This document shows positions 19,431-29,480 of a DNA stretch of 64,000 nt, piece by piece. Position numbers and translations under genes: made by a program. How positions within the stretch are numbered: the first letter of the stretch is position 1; the number at the start of each line of letters is the position of its first letter. The stretch is from Ditibartonella choladocola. Lineage in GTDB: Bacteria; Pseudomonadota; Alphaproteobacteria; Rhizobiales; Rhizobiaceae. A model generated the notes under the pieces. It worked only from the letters and a program-made list of their open reading frames with translations. It did no database searches and was not told the DNA's origin. The stretch spans positions 1,364,001 through 1,428,000 of the forward strand of contig NZ_CP015625.1 in the NCBI RefSeq assembly GCF_002007565.1. The letters are read 5' to 3'.

Positions 19431-21539
19431 ATGCGCCCGACAATATTAGATCCTTTTTTTGCGACAATACGAAGCCTTCCCGGCATAGGACCGAAAGTGA
19501 GTCTTTCAATATCCAAATTGCTTGGTATTGACGCGGCGCAAGATGAGCCACGGCTTATTGACCTCATTCAAATCATGCCTCATTCGGTGATTGATCGCAG
19601 ACAACGTCCCGGCATTGCCAATGCGATAGATGGCACTGTTACAACTGTTGAAATTGTCGTTGACTATCATCAGGAACCGCCGAAATTCAACAAACGTTTG
19701 CCCTATCGGGTTATTGGACATGACGAAACGGGCGAGATCACTCTGGTTTTTTTCCATGCCCAGACAAGCTGGCTACAAAGCCAACTTCCGATAGGCGAAA
19801 AAGTGGTTGTTTCGGGAAAAGTTGAACGTTTTAACGGCCAGCTTTCAATGGTTCATCCGGATTATATTATTCCGGCATCCCGAAATGAGAAACTTCCGCT
19901 CATCGAACCGGTATATCCATTGACTGCGGGTTTGTCGGCAAAAACGTTGCAGCGGGCAATCACAGAGGCTCTCGCAAGGTTGCCATTATTGCCGGAATGG
20001 ATTGATCGAACGATGGTGAAGCAATTCGGTCTTCCTTCGTTCAACGTTGCTTTGCACAAAATTCACACACCGATTGATCCCTCTGATCTTCCGGTTGACA
20101 GTTTACCACGTAAGCGTCTTGCTTATGATGAATTTCTTGCCGGCCAATTGGCACTTGGGCTGGTTCGCCATAAAACAAAAAAACTCGCCGGAAAAGCCAA
20201 TATTCTGAAGGGAACCTATACGCAAAAATTACGCGATGCCCTTCCCTTCACTTTGACCCAAGGCCAGAATCAAGCCTTTGCCGAAATATCGAAAGACCTC
20301 GCGTCGAATGAAGCGATGTTGCGGCTTTTACAAGGGGATGTCGGCTCCGGAAAAACCGTTGTTGCCTTTATGGCAATGGCTCAGGTTGCCGAAAACAATG
20401 GTCAATCGGCTTTGATGGCCCCTACTGAAGTTCTGGCCCAACAGCATTTTGCGACAATTGCGCCACTCGCAAAAATCATCGGCCTTAAGACGGTTTTACT
20501 CACCGGCCGCGAAAAAGGTAAACTGCGCCAGCAAGTTCTGGACGATATAAAAGACGGCAAAACCGACATTATAATCGGTACACATGCGCTTATTCAGGAA
20601 AGCGTCGATTATCATCATTTGTCACTCGCCATTATCGACGAACAACACCGTTTCGGCGTACACCAACGTTTAAACCTGCTCGCAAAAGGTGTGCATCCGG
20701 ATATGCTCGTTATGACTGCGACCCCCATTCCTCGCACTTTGGTAATGACGGCATTCGGTGACATGGACGTTTCGATATTGAAGGAAAAACCGGCGGGACG
20801 AAAAAATGTAATCACCGCTATATTACCGGAGGAGCGATTGGGAGAACTTCTCGATCGGGTGAATGTCGCGCTCCAAAGAGGAGACAAGATTTATTGGATC
20901 TGTCCCTTGGTAGAAGAATCCGAAAGTCTGGAGCTGACATCGGTAGAAAAACGTTTTGAATTTCTCCACCAACGTTTCGGTGACATTGTCGGCATTGTAC
21001 ATGGGAAAATGACCGGTTCGGAAAAAGATCAGGCCATGCTAAACTTCAAGGAAGGAAAAACCCGTCTGCTTGTTGCCACAACTGTGGTTGAAGTGGGGGT
21101 AGACGTGCCGGATGCTTCAATCATTATCATAGAACATGCCGAAAGATTCGGTCTTTCCCAGCTCCATCAATTACGAGGACGCGTAGGCAGAGGAGACAAG
21201 CAATCTTCCTGCATTTTGCTATACAAGGCTCCGATTGGAAAAATTGCCGAGGCAAGATTGAATGTTATGCGCGAGACTCAAGACGGTTTCCGCATTGCTG
21301 AAGAAGATTTGCGGCTTCGCGGCGAAGGCGAGGTTCTCGGAACCCGCCAATCCGGACTTCCTGAATTTCATATGGCAGACCTTGAAGTTCATAGCGATTT
21401 ACTGACTATTGCCAGAAAAGATGCGCAGTTGATATTGGAAAAAGACCCGCATTTGATTTCCGAACGCGGTCAAGCGTTACGCCTTTTGCTTTATCTTTTT
21501 AGAAAGGATGGAGCAATCAGACTTCTGCGAGCCGGATAA
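19431..21539 (+). CDS. recG: ATP-dependent DNA helicase RecG
   Basis: A 702-residue helicase that reverses stalled forks and processes Holliday junctions and R-loops. The N-terminal wedge/OB region lies at residues ~30-230. The helicase motifs follow: Walker A GDVGSGKT near residue 301, the DEQH form of motif II in IIDEQHRFGVHQR, motif III MTATPIPRTL, and the C-terminal LHQLRGRVGRG (motif VI). The RecG-typical RIAEEDLRLRGEGEVLGTRQSG is also there. The length is slightly above E. coli RecG (693). ATG at 19431. The phosphodiester glycosidase-like gene begins 3 bp after its stop, so they form a transcription unit. Confidence 0.96.
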   Translation: MRPTILDPFFATIRSLPGIGPKVSLSISKLLGIDAAQDEPRLIDLIQIMPHSVIDRRQRPGIANAIDGTVTTVEIVVDYHQEPPKFNKRLPYRVIGHDETGEITLVFFHAQTSWLQSQLPIGEKVVVSGKVERFNGQLSMVHPDYIIPASRNEKLPLIEPVYPLTAGLSAKTLQRAITEALARLPLLPEWIDRTMVKQFGLPSFNVALHKIHTPIDPSDLPVDSLPRKRLAYDEFLAGQLALGLVRHKTKKLAGKANILKGTYTQKLRDALPFTLTQGQNQAFAEISKDLASNEAMLRLLQGDVGSGKTVVAFMAMAQVAENNGQSALMAPTEVLAQQHFATIAPLAKIIGLKTVLLTGREKGKLRQQVLDDIKDGKTDIIIGTHALIQESVDYHHLSLAIIDEQHRFGVHQRLNLLAKGVHPDMLVMTATPIPRTLVMTAFGDMDVSILKEKPAGRKNVITAILPEERLGELLDRVNVALQRGDKIYWICPLVEESESLELTSVEKRFEFLHQRFGDIVGIVHGKMTGSEKDQAMLNFKEGKTRLLVATTVVEVGVDVPDASIIIIEHAERFGLSQLHQLRGRVGRGDKQSSCILLYKAPIGKIAEARLNVMRETQDGFRIAEEDLRLRGEGEVLGTRQSGLPEFHMADLEVHSDLLTIARKDAQLILEKDPHLISERGQALRLLLYLFRKDGAIRLLRAG

Positions 21540-21542
21540 AAT

Positions 21543-22457
21543 ATGAAAAAAAACCACATCATTACACCATTGTTGATTGCTTTAACGGGAATATTGGTGA
21601 CTGTTGGAGGCTTTCTCGTTTTTAGACAACCTCCTTTGGTCGAGAAACCCGCAACGCCCCCTGACAGTTCGAGCAAGTCATCAGTCGGTGGCGAGCAAAG
21701 CGAAAACAGAAATAAGACAGATGAAGACCGGCAGAATAGAACCCGACCGAATTTTTGTTTCCATCAAAAATTTGAAAACAAGTCCTATGTCGTATGTGAA
21801 GTCGATCCACGCAAAAACAACATTTCACTTTTTCTCAACAATCAGGATGGGCAACCATTCAAATATTTCCGCAACGTCGAAAAATACCTGAATGAACGCG
21901 GGCAAAGCATAGCTTTTGCGGTAAATGGCGGTATGTATCACAAAGATTTTTCGGCAGTCGGGTTATATATTGAAAATGGTAAAACACTTCAGTCCGTGTC
22001 AACCAGAGACGGGCCGGGAAATTTCCATATGAAGCCGAACGGAATTTTCTTTATTGCAAATAAAACCGCCGGCGTTATGGACACAGACAGTTTTTTGAAG
22101 TCAAAAATAAAACCCGATATTGCAACGCAATCGGGGCCTATGCTTGTTATAGAAAACAAAATCCATCCCCGTTTTATCGTAAACTCCCCCTATCTTGAGT
22201 ATCGTAACGGCGTCGGTGTTAAAAAAGATGGAACTGTGGTCTTTGTCAATTCGGAAGGACGAGTGAATTTTGATGAATTCGCGCGTTTTTTTCGTGACGA
22301 AATGAAAACGCCGAACGCGCTTTTTCTCGATGGTTCGATTTCAAGCCTCTATGCACCGGAATTGAAGCGTTATGATTGGTGGTATGGACTGGGGCCGATC
22401 ATCGCTGTCACGATCCCGCTTGAGCCGGAGAGAACCGTTCCAAAATCCGGTCAATGA
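21543..22457 (+). CDS. Membrane-anchored phosphodiester glycosidase-like protein (DUF2233/NAGPA family)
   Basis: A 304-residue protein with one N-terminal membrane segment (residues ~7-27), a low-complexity linker rich in S, E, N and R to about residue 65, and a C-terminal DUF2233/NAGPA-type domain. Family features are AFAVNGGMYHKDFSAVGLYIENG, FHMKPNGIFFI, ATQSGPMLVIENKIHP, RNGVGVKKDGTVVFVNS and ALFLDGSISSLYAP. Such domains hydrolyse phosphodiester-linked sugars in the human enzyme that uncovers mannose-6-phosphate; the bacterial substrate is unknown, and periplasmic glycan or lipid-linked sugars are guesses. It is coupled to recG (3 bp apart) and convergent with glmS. Confidence 0.82.
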   Translation: MKKNHIITPLLIALTGILVTVGGFLVFRQPPLVEKPATPPDSSSKSSVGGEQSENRNKTDEDRQNRTRPNFCFHQKFENKSYVVCEVDPRKNNISLFLNNQDGQPFKYFRNVEKYLNERGQSIAFAVNGGMYHKDFSAVGLYIENGKTLQSVSTRDGPGNFHMKPNGIFFIANKTAGVMDTDSFLKSKIKPDIATQSGPMLVIENKIHPRFIVNSPYLEYRNGVGVKKDGTVVFVNSEGRVNFDEFARFFRDEMKTPNALFLDGSISSLYAPELKRYDWWYGLGPIIAVTIPLEPERTVPKSGQ

Positions 22458-22492
22458 GATCATTCCTGCTTTTTGCAGGCCGGAATGATCTC
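22456..22492. terminator. Stem-loop between convergent glycosidase-like gene and glmS
   Basis: An 11-bp perfect stem GAGATCATTCC / GGAATGATCTC encloses a second small stem CCTGC / GCAGG around TTTT. It begins at the stop codon of the upstream gene and lies 22 bp from the end of glmS. It lacks a clear T run on either strand, so it may act as a bidirectional 3'-end stabiliser more than a strong terminator. Confidence 0.5.
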
Positions 22493-22513
22493 TACCCGTT
22501 ACATCCTGTTGAT

Positions 22514-24337
22514 TTATTCAACTGTTACCGATTTTGCGAGGTTTCTTGGTTGGTCGACATCTGTGCCCAGCAAGACAGCCGTATGATAGGCAATCAACTG
22601 AACCGGAACAGCATATACAATCGGTGCGATAAATTCGGGAACATCCGGCATAACAATTGTTGAGAGACTATTTATTCCGGCCGCGTTCGCTCCCTCTTTA
22701 TCGGTAATGAGAATAATACGCCCACCACGTGCCGCCACTTCCTGAAGGTTGGAAACGGTCTTGTCAAACCATCTATCATGAGGGGCGACAACGATGACTG
22801 GCATGGTTTCATCTATCAGCGCAATCGGGCCGTGTTTCAGTTCTCCCGCCGCATAACCTTCCGCATGGATATAGGAAAGTTCCTTAAGCTTGAGTGCACC
22901 TTCCAATGCAATCGGATAAGATGTACCACGACCGATATAAAGAATATTTTTTACAGTCATTAGATCTCTGCAAATTTCTTCAATATCGCTATCGAGCTTC
23001 AACACATCGGTTATAATGCGTGGCAATTCGGCAAGTTGGCGAACCAGTTTCGTTTCCATTGCGCGATCGAGTGTCCCGCGATGTTTTGCTGCAGTCAAAA
23101 CAACCGAAGCCAGTGCAGATAACTGGCAGGTAAAAGCCTTGGTCGAGGCAACGCCGATTTCCGGTCCCGCAAGCGTGGGAAGTACGAAGTCCGCCTCTCT
23201 TCCCATAGTCGATTCCAGAACATTGACAACTGTGGCGGTTTTCACCCCTTTTGCACGACAATATCTCAAGGAAGCAAGCGTATCGGCTGTTTCGCCGGAT
23301 TGCGAAACAAACATTGCCAAAGTTTTGTCTGTCATAGGTGGCTCGCGATAGCGAAATTCCGAAGCAACGTCATTTTCGACGATCAAACCACATAATTTTT
23401 CAAACCAGTAACGTGCAACCAAAGTTGAATAATAGGCTGTACCGCAACTTGCAAAGCTTAAACGTTCAACGTTTTTCCAGTCGATAGGGTTTGCATTTTC
23501 ATTTATTTTGTCATTACCCAAATCAAGATAATGCGCAAGCGTATGCGAAATCACTTCCGGCTGTTCAAACATTTCCTTGTGCATGAAATGGCGATGATTG
23601 CTTTTTGAAACGAGAAACTCGTTGCCCGACGAGGTAGAAATATCACGTTCGACGACGAGGTCATCGGAATTATAGATTGTCGCGCTATTATGGGTAAGTA
23701 CCACCCAGTCGCCATCTTCGAGATAGCTTATTCTGTTGGTAAAAGGTGCAAGTGCTATCGCGTCTGATCCCACGAACATTTCACCTTTGCCATAGCCAAT
23801 GGCAAGCGGCGGGCCGAAACGTGCGGCAATCATCAAATCTTCTTCACCTTCAAAAATCAGTGCAACAGCATATGCACCGCGCAACCGCTTCAAACTGACG
23901 CGCATTGCTTCAACCGGTGTCAACCCGCCCTTGATTTCTCTCGTGACGAGATGGGCAAGAACCTCGGTATCGGTATCCGATTCAAAAACACAACCGTCAG
24001 CGATCAATTCGTCACGTAATTCGGCAAAATTTTCAATAATACCATTGTGAACAACCGCGACTTTATCAGTCATCTGGGGATGGGCGTTGCGCTCGATCGG
24101 AGCACCATGGGTCGCCCAACGCGTGTGACCAATCCCGACATTGCCTTTTAACGGCGTTTTCGCCAATTTTTCTTCTAAATGGACGAGTTTTCCAGGAGCA
24201 CGCAACCGGCCAAGATGTTTCTGATAGACTGTTGCAACCCCTGCCGAGTCATAACCGCGATATTCAAGTCTTTTTAATCCGTCAAGCAGAAGAGGTGCAA
24301 CGTCTTGCTTGCCCAGGATTCCAATTATTCCGCACAT
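22514..24337 (-). CDS. glmS: Glutamine--fructose-6-phosphate aminotransferase (isomerizing)
   Basis: A 607-residue enzyme making glucosamine-6-phosphate from fructose-6-phosphate and glutamine, the first step toward UDP-GlcNAc for peptidoglycan and lipid A. The N-terminal nucleophile Cys2 in MCGIIGILG heads the class-II amidotransferase domain, with GHTRWATHG following near residue 72. Two SIS domains follow (FASCGTAYYST near residue 300 and ILYIGRGTSYPIALEGALK near residue 465). The C-terminal QPRNLAKSVTVE is the family hallmark. It sits downstream of glmU on the same strand with about 165 bp between. No glmS ribozyme is present; that is a feature of Gram-positive bacteria. Confidence 0.97.
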   Translation of the reverse strand: MCGIIGILGKQDVAPLLLDGLKRLEYRGYDSAGVATVYQKHLGRLRAPGKLVHLEEKLAKTPLKGNVGIGHTRWATHGAPIERNAHPQMTDKVAVVHNGIIENFAELRDELIADGCVFESDTDTEVLAHLVTREIKGGLTPVEAMRVSLKRLRGAYAVALIFEGEEDLMIAARFGPPLAIGYGKGEMFVGSDAIALAPFTNRISYLEDGDWVVLTHNSATIYNSDDLVVERDISTSSGNEFLVSKSNHRHFMHKEMFEQPEVISHTLAHYLDLGNDKINENANPIDWKNVERLSFASCGTAYYSTLVARYWFEKLCGLIVENDVASEFRYREPPMTDKTLAMFVSQSGETADTLASLRYCRAKGVKTATVVNVLESTMGREADFVLPTLAGPEIGVASTKAFTCQLSALASVVLTAAKHRGTLDRAMETKLVRQLAELPRIITDVLKLDSDIEEICRDLMTVKNILYIGRGTSYPIALEGALKLKELSYIHAEGYAAGELKHGPIALIDETMPVIVVAPHDRWFDKTVSNLQEVAARGGRIILITDKEGANAAGINSLSTIVMPDVPEFIAPIVYAVPVQLIAYHTAVLLGTDVDQPRNLAKSVTVE

Positions 24338-24479
24338 ATATAACTCCGCTCCGGATCAAAAAATAAACCAGTTTGACAAAAGCCACCCGATTAACTGTTT
24401 ACCAGCTTCGTTTGTTCCGCGTGGCCTCTTTTAGAACATTTTTAACAAAGATAGAGAACCCCTCGAGGCTTTAAAACCT

Positions 24480-24503
24480 CAAAAATGGCATTTTTTCGCC
24501 ATT
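24480..24503 (-). terminator. Hairpin directly behind glmU
   Basis: On the minus strand AATGGC (overlapping the glmU TAA) pairs with GCCATT across an A-rich loop and runs into TTTT. It may terminate or attenuate transcription between glmU and glmS. Confidence 0.5.
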
Positions 24504-25854
24504 AACCATCTTTATTCTTGATGGAAGAAAAACGCTCTCTCAATGTCGCGGCGTATCCTTCCTTGTTTGACTGACGTGCTCGGCCAAATGCCACACCATT
24601 AGCCGGTACCTTATCGGTTATCACACTGCCCGAAGCAACATAAGCACCGTCACCTATTTCAACCGGCGCAACCAAAGCGGAATTCGATCCTATGAATGCA
24701 TTTTCGCCAATGATAGTCTTCCACTTGTTGAAACCGTCATAATTGCACGTGATTGTGCCTGCCCCGATATTGGTGTGTCGGCCAATTTCGGCATCACCGA
24801 TATAGGTAAGGTGGTTGACTTTTGCACCCTCACCGATTTTTGCCTTTTTTATCTCGCAAAAATTGCCGACTTTGGCCGAATTTTCGACAATTGCACCCGG
24901 CCGCAAGCGCGCAAAAGGACCGATTTCTGCTTGCGCTTCGACAATTGCACCTTCCAAATGACTAAACGCATGAATGACTGCACCTGTTTCGACTTTTACG
25001 TTTTGGCCAAAATAGACATTCGGCTCGATGACAACATCGTTGGCGATTTCGGTATCATATGAAAAATAAACAGTCTCCGGCCGCAACAGTGTTACGCCCG
25101 ACAACATAAGTTCATCGGCTTTACGTTTTTGCCAGAGGGCTTCTGCTTGTGCCAGTTCAACGCGCGTATTAACACCGATGACATTTTCAAACGGTATAGA
25201 AATTGCTGTGACATCAAGCCCTTGAGCAACACCAATCGAAACAATATCGGTGAGATAATATTCTTTCTTGGCATTATCGTTTTTTACTTGTTCAAGCAAC
25301 GATAGCGCATATTTGCCGTTGATTGCCATAATGCCACCGTTACAGAATTTTATCTTTTTCTGGTCGGCTGTTGCATCTTTTTCTTCAACAATCGCTTTAA
25401 GTTTTCCACCTTCCTGGATTAAACGCCCATAGCCGGTAGGATTTTCCGTTTCAAATCCCAGAACAACAATATCGGCACCATCTTCCAGTTCTTGTCTGGC
25501 GCGTTTGAGAGAAGCAGTTTGAACAAGCGGCGTATCTCCGAAAACGACAAGCACATCATCATAATCTTTTTTCAATAATTCACGCGCTTCCAAGGCAGCA
25601 TGCGCAGTACCGAGCCGAAGATTTTGCGTAAAAAATTGCGCCCGCGCCGATACGTTTTTGACAGCGGAGGAAACTTCATCGGCACCGCGTCCGACAACAA
25701 TTGCGATTTCGTCAACCCCTGCCGACTGCACTTGTCGGACAACATGACAAACAAGGGGTAAACCGGCGATTTTATGCAACACTTTCGGCAATGCCGATTT
25801 CATTCGCGTGCCTTCACCGGCTGCTAAAATAATTGCAAGACAGCTTCGGTTCAT
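24502..25854 (-). CDS. glmU: Bifunctional GlcN-1-P acetyltransferase / GlcNAc-1-P uridyltransferase
   Basis: A 450-residue bifunctional enzyme that acetylates glucosamine-1-phosphate and joins it to UTP, giving UDP-GlcNAc. The N-terminal Rossmann-like pyrophosphorylase carries [20 protein letters not shown] near residue 8. The C-terminal left-handed beta-helix hexapeptide repeats run from about residue 255, with the acetyltransferase segment [12 protein letters not shown] and [17 protein letters not shown] chose the ATG at 25854, which has GAGGAAAA upstream, over an in-frame start 18 bp earlier. It follows ccdA and precedes glmS, so the two amino-sugar enzymes are encoded together. Confidence 0.96.
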   Translation of the reverse strand: MNRSCLAIILAAGEGTRMKSALPKVLHKIAGLPLVCHVVRQVQSAGVDEIAIVVGRGADEVSSAVKNVSARAQFFTQNLRLGTAHAALEARELLKKDYDDVLVVFGDTPLVQTASLKRARQELEDGADIVVLGFETENPTGYGRLIQEGGKLKAIVEEKDATADQKKIKFCNGGIMAINGKYALSLLEQVKNDNAKKEYYLTDIVSIGVAQGLDVTAISIPFENVIGVNTRVELAQAEALWQKRKADELMLSGVTLLRPETVYFSYDTEIANDVVIEPNVYFGQNVKVETGAVIHAFSHLEGAIVEAQAEIGPFARLRPGAIVENSAKVGNFCEIKKAKIGEGAKVNHLTYIGDAEIGRHTNIGAGTITCNYDGFNKWKTIIGENAFIGSNSALVAPVEIGDGAYVASGSVITDKVPANGVAFGRARQSNKEGYAATLRERFSSIKNKDG

Positions 25855-25872
25855 TATTTTCCTCACGACCAA

Positions 25873-26661
25873 TCAAAAAAGAGTCCGAAAAAATTCGACA
25901 ATATCTGACCAGCTTAACCCTTCTATAGCGCTCAATGCCGGATATTTCTCAAGCAACCAGAACGATACGTTTTGCATATAACCTGTTAAAAAAAGGATAC
26001 CAGCGACAATGAGCAATATACCGATAATTTTTTCCACTTTCCCCAAATGCATTTTGAACGAGCTCAAAAACCACATAAAGAAGTTGGAAAATAGTGCCGC
26101 GAGAACGAAGGGAATCGCCAATCCCAATGAGTAGATGCCGAGCAAAAATGCGCCTTCACCAACTGATTCTTTAGTACCTGCAAAAGTAAGGATCGGTCCA
26201 AGAACCGGCCCCACACAAGGGGTCCAACCGAAAGCAAAGGCAAGGCCTATAATGTAGGCTCCCAAAGGTCCTGCCGGTGTTTTTCTTGTCTGGAAGCGAA
26301 CTTCACGCGCAAGAATACCAATTCTGAAAACGCCTAAAAAATTAAGCCCGAAGATGATGATAATAACTCCGGCAATCATTGCCAATATATCGCGATATTG
26401 ACCTATAATATGACCGATTGTACTGGCCGTTGCACCGAGAGCGATAAAAACTGTTGAAAAACCTAACGAAAAGGCAATGGCCGCAATGAATAAAGGTAAA
26501 CGGACGGGCTGTTTATCCTGCGCGCCACTGTGACGAAAATCTTCAACGCTGACGCCGGCCATATAGCAAAGATAAGGAGGAACGAGCGGCAACACACAAG
26601 GTGAGAGAAAAGATAATGCTCCGCCTAAAAACACTCCGAATGTGGATAATTCTGAAAACAA
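25873..26661 (-). CDS. ccdA: Cytochrome c biogenesis / thiol transporter CcdA
   Basis: A 262-residue polytopic membrane protein with six predicted membrane segments. The two reactive cysteines are in the conserved turns SPCVLPLVPPY (near residue 20) and GWTPCVGPVLGP (near residue 150). CcdA carries reducing equivalents from cytoplasmic thioredoxin to periplasmic thiol proteins used in cytochrome c maturation. That fits a genome that encodes c-type cytochromes, including the trihaem protein at 37.4 kb. No ATG is available at the conserved N-terminus; translation appears to begin at a TTG (26661) with a weak ACGAGAC in front. glmU starts about 18 bp after its stop. Confidence 0.9.
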   Translation of the reverse strand: MFSELSTFGVFLGGALSFLSPCVLPLVPPYLCYMAGVSVEDFRHSGAQDKQPVRLPLFIAAIAFSLGFSTVFIALGATASTIGHIIGQYRDILAMIAGVIIIIFGLNFLGVFRIGILAREVRFQTRKTPAGPLGAYIIGLAFAFGWTPCVGPVLGPILTFAGTKESVGEGAFLLGIYSLGLAIPFVLAALFSNFFMWFLSSFKMHLGKVEKIIGILLIVAGILFLTGYMQNVSFWLLEKYPALSAIEGLSWSDIVEFFRTLF

Positions 26662-26855
26662 ATGTCTCGTTCCATAAAGTTTGCAATAGTTCTATCTTAT
26701 ATTAACCTGTATGAAAACCTTCAACCTTGCGAAAACTCCCGTTTAAAAAAAATGTTCCTTCATATAAGGATGTCAAATAAAATTCATATAATTCTACGAT
26801 AAGTGCCTGAACAAGTCCGCTATCGCAAACGAGACCACGGTCTAAAAGGAATCAC

Positions 26856-29480
26856 ATGACAAGCGAGAATAAACTGGATGAAGACGCCGTTGGCAATGCC
26901 GCTTCCAAGCAGCCATCACGCCTTTTACATCTGGCAAAAACATCTATTGTTCCTTTATTGGGCCTGACGATTGCGGCCATTTCCTTTTTCGTACTTTGGG
27001 AGCTTTTAAAGACAACCTCAAGACACGACACAATTGAAGCGTTCAAAAGCTATACAACGCCCACTCTGTTATTGGCACTTTTTTTCACAATTTTGAGTTT
27101 TTGCGGTATCGCGCTTTATGACGTTGTGGCAGCCCGAACGATTGCGCCCGGAAAAATCACAATGCCTGTAGCGGCATTGGCGGGATCTGCCGGTTATGCG
27201 GTATCGAATGCTTTAGGTTTTTCGTTTCTTACAGGCGGCGCACTGCGCTACCGTGTCTATGCGGGCGAAGGTGTCGGTCTTGCCGATATCGGGCGCATTA
27301 TCAGCATGTCGTGGTTCTCGATGTGGTTTGCGTTGCTCACGGTTATCGGTTTTGCGCTGGCTTTTGAACCTGAAAACCTTCCGCTTCTTGGAACATTCAA
27401 TCTCGTAGGCGACCGGATAGCCGGCATTGCCATCATCCTTGTTCTTGTTGCTCTTATCTTATGGCTTTATGGCGGAGCAAGGGAGCTTAAAATCGGCCCG
27501 TTATCGCTAAAACTTCCAGGCTCTCGCGGCGCATTGATGCAAATATTTGCGGGGCTTGTCGATATTACCTCGGCTTCTGCAACTCTCTATGTGCTTATGC
27601 CGTCGGATTTGCAAACCGGCTTTCTGGCTTTCAATCTGGTTTTTGCGGTAGCGATTGTCGTTGGCGTGGTGAGCCATTCACCTGGCGGACTGGGTGCGTT
27701 TGAAGCGATTCTTATCGGTGGGCTCGGTCTTGCAGGTAATGCCGAAGGCGTTGCCGCTCTCCTCACCTATCGCCTGATTTACACAATTCTCCCACTTCTT
27801 GTGGCAATCGTCGGCATTGCGTTTTGGGAAATGTTCAGGCAACGCAAGCGTGTTTCGGCAAAAGCCGCTCAGGTATCCCGCATTATCGAACCGATGATAC
27901 CTTCTATTTCAGCCGGACTGACATTTCTTGCCGGTGTTGTGATGTTAATATCGGTTGTCACACCGGGGCGGCGAATACGGCTTGACGTATTGTCGGATAT
28001 TTTGCCTCTGATTTTTATTGAAACCTCAAATCTTGCAGCAAGTCTTATAGGTGTTACGTTACTCGTTATTTCCTATGGGCTGGCGCGCCGTCTGGTCAAT
28101 GCCTGGTTTGTCACGATTTTCCTTTTGCTTGCAGGAGCGGTTTTTTGTCTCACCAAAGGACTTGATTGGGAAGAGGCAACCATTCTATGCGTATTTGCTT
28201 TGATTTTATGGGGGTTCAAACGCTCCTTTTATCGCCGCCCTTTGAACAATGGTTTAACAATCAGTTGGGGGTGGCTCGCGAGTATTGCAGCCTTCGTTTG
28301 TGCTGTTATCTGGCTCGGATTTTTTGTTTACCGGCACGTCGAATATTCCAATGAATTGTGGTGGAGTTTCGCATGGAACGCCAACGCTCCACGTTTTTTA
28401 AGAGCAAGCGTTGTAATATTTTCTGTCGTCTTTATTGCTGCACTCTACAATATTATCCATAGACCGTTGCGCAAACGTGCAAAACAAGAGGCAATAATAC
28501 CCGATTGTATTCCCCGACTTGTTGCCCAATCCCCTTTATCAGACACGGCTTTGGCACTTTTGGGCGACAAACAGTTTCTGATTTCACCGAATGAAGACGG
28601 TTTCATCATGTATAGCAAGTCGGGCGGCAGCCTGATAGCGCTGGGTGAACCGGTAAGCAATGACGAGAAAGTCTTTAATGATTTGGCTTGGGAATTCCGT
28701 AAACATGCGGATGATGCAGCTTTGCGCACCGTATTTTATGGTGTCGGCCCCCGCCACTTGCCGCTTTATCTCGATATGGGGCTAAGCGCTATCAAACTGG
28801 GTGAGGTTGCAAAAGTCTATCTTCCCGATTTTTCGTTGGACGGGCCAAAGCGCCAACCGTTCCGCTATGCCGAGCGTAAGGCGGCTCGTGAGGGGTTGGA
28901 ATTTTCGATTATACCGGCAAACGAGGTTGAAAATCACCTTCTTGCACTTCGCCATGTTTCGGATACGTGGCTTGCGTCGAAAGCGGGAGCGGAAAAACGT
29001 TTTTCGATCGGTTATTTCAACGAGGATTTTCTGAAGCGTTATGACGTCGCTGTCATGACAAAAGACAGCCAGATTGTGGCTTTCGCAAATGTTTGGAAAA
29101 GCGGCAATCAAAATGAAATTACTGTCGATATGATGCGCTATCTGCCGAACGTATCCAAAGTCATGATGGATGCTTTGTTCGCCCATTTGCTGCTTTACGG
29201 GAAAGAGCAAGGCTTCCAGTGGTTCAATCTCGGAGCTGCGCCCCTCGCCGGTCTTTCAACAAACCGTCTGGCTGCACGTTGGCAACGGATAGGCTCGTTC
29301 ATTTACCATCGTGGTCGTGATCTCTATCATTTTGACGGCTTGAAAGCATTCAAGGATAAATTTGATCCTGTCTGGTCACCCCACTATCTTATCTGTCCGG
29401 GCGGTCTTGAAACTGCCAAAGTTCTTTTTGATGTCACAACACTTATTAACGGCAATCCACTGGAGTTTCTACGTAAATGA
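26856..29480 (+). CDS. mprF: Bifunctional phosphatidylglycerol lysyltransferase/flippase MprF (LpiA)
   Basis: An 874-residue full-length MprF. The N-terminal ~540 residues form a polytopic flippase domain with many hydrophobic helices and the GGLGAFEAILIGGLGLAGN loop. The C-terminal ~330 residues form the cytoplasmic DUF2156 synthase domain with its GNAT-like fold (FRYAERKAAREGLEFSIIP, QGFQWFNLGAAPLAGL). The enzyme transfers an amino acid, usually lysine, from charged tRNA to phosphatidylglycerol and flips the product, giving resistance to cationic peptides and acid. In rhizobia this is lpiA. ATG at 26856 has AAAGGAATC upstream. Its TGA overlaps the acvB ATG by 4 bp. Confidence 0.94.
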   Translation: MTSENKLDEDAVGNAASKQPSRLLHLAKTSIVPLLGLTIAAISFFVLWELLKTTSRHDTIEAFKSYTTPTLLLALFFTILSFCGIALYDVVAARTIAPGKITMPVAALAGSAGYAVSNALGFSFLTGGALRYRVYAGEGVGLADIGRIISMSWFSMWFALLTVIGFALAFEPENLPLLGTFNLVGDRIAGIAIILVLVALILWLYGGARELKIGPLSLKLPGSRGALMQIFAGLVDITSASATLYVLMPSDLQTGFLAFNLVFAVAIVVGVVSHSPGGLGAFEAILIGGLGLAGNAEGVAALLTYRLIYTILPLLVAIVGIAFWEMFRQRKRVSAKAAQVSRIIEPMIPSISAGLTFLAGVVMLISVVTPGRRIRLDVLSDILPLIFIETSNLAASLIGVTLLVISYGLARRLVNAWFVTIFLLLAGAVFCLTKGLDWEEATILCVFALILWGFKRSFYRRPLNNGLTISWGWLASIAAFVCAVIWLGFFVYRHVEYSNELWWSFAWNANAPRFLRASVVIFSVVFIAALYNIIHRPLRKRAKQEAIIPDCIPRLVAQSPLSDTALALLGDKQFLISPNEDGFIMYSKSGGSLIALGEPVSNDEKVFNDLAWEFRKHADDAALRTVFYGVGPRHLPLYLDMGLSAIKLGEVAKVYLPDFSLDGPKRQPFRYAERKAAREGLEFSIIPANEVENHLLALRHVSDTWLASKAGAEKRFSIGYFNEDFLKRYDVAVMTKDSQIVAFANVWKSGNQNEITVDMMRYLPNVSKVMMDALFAHLLLYGKEQGFQWFNLGAAPLAGLSTNRLAARWQRIGSFIYHRGRDLYHFDGLKAFKDKFDPVWSPHYLICPGGLETAKVLFDVTTLINGNPLEFLRK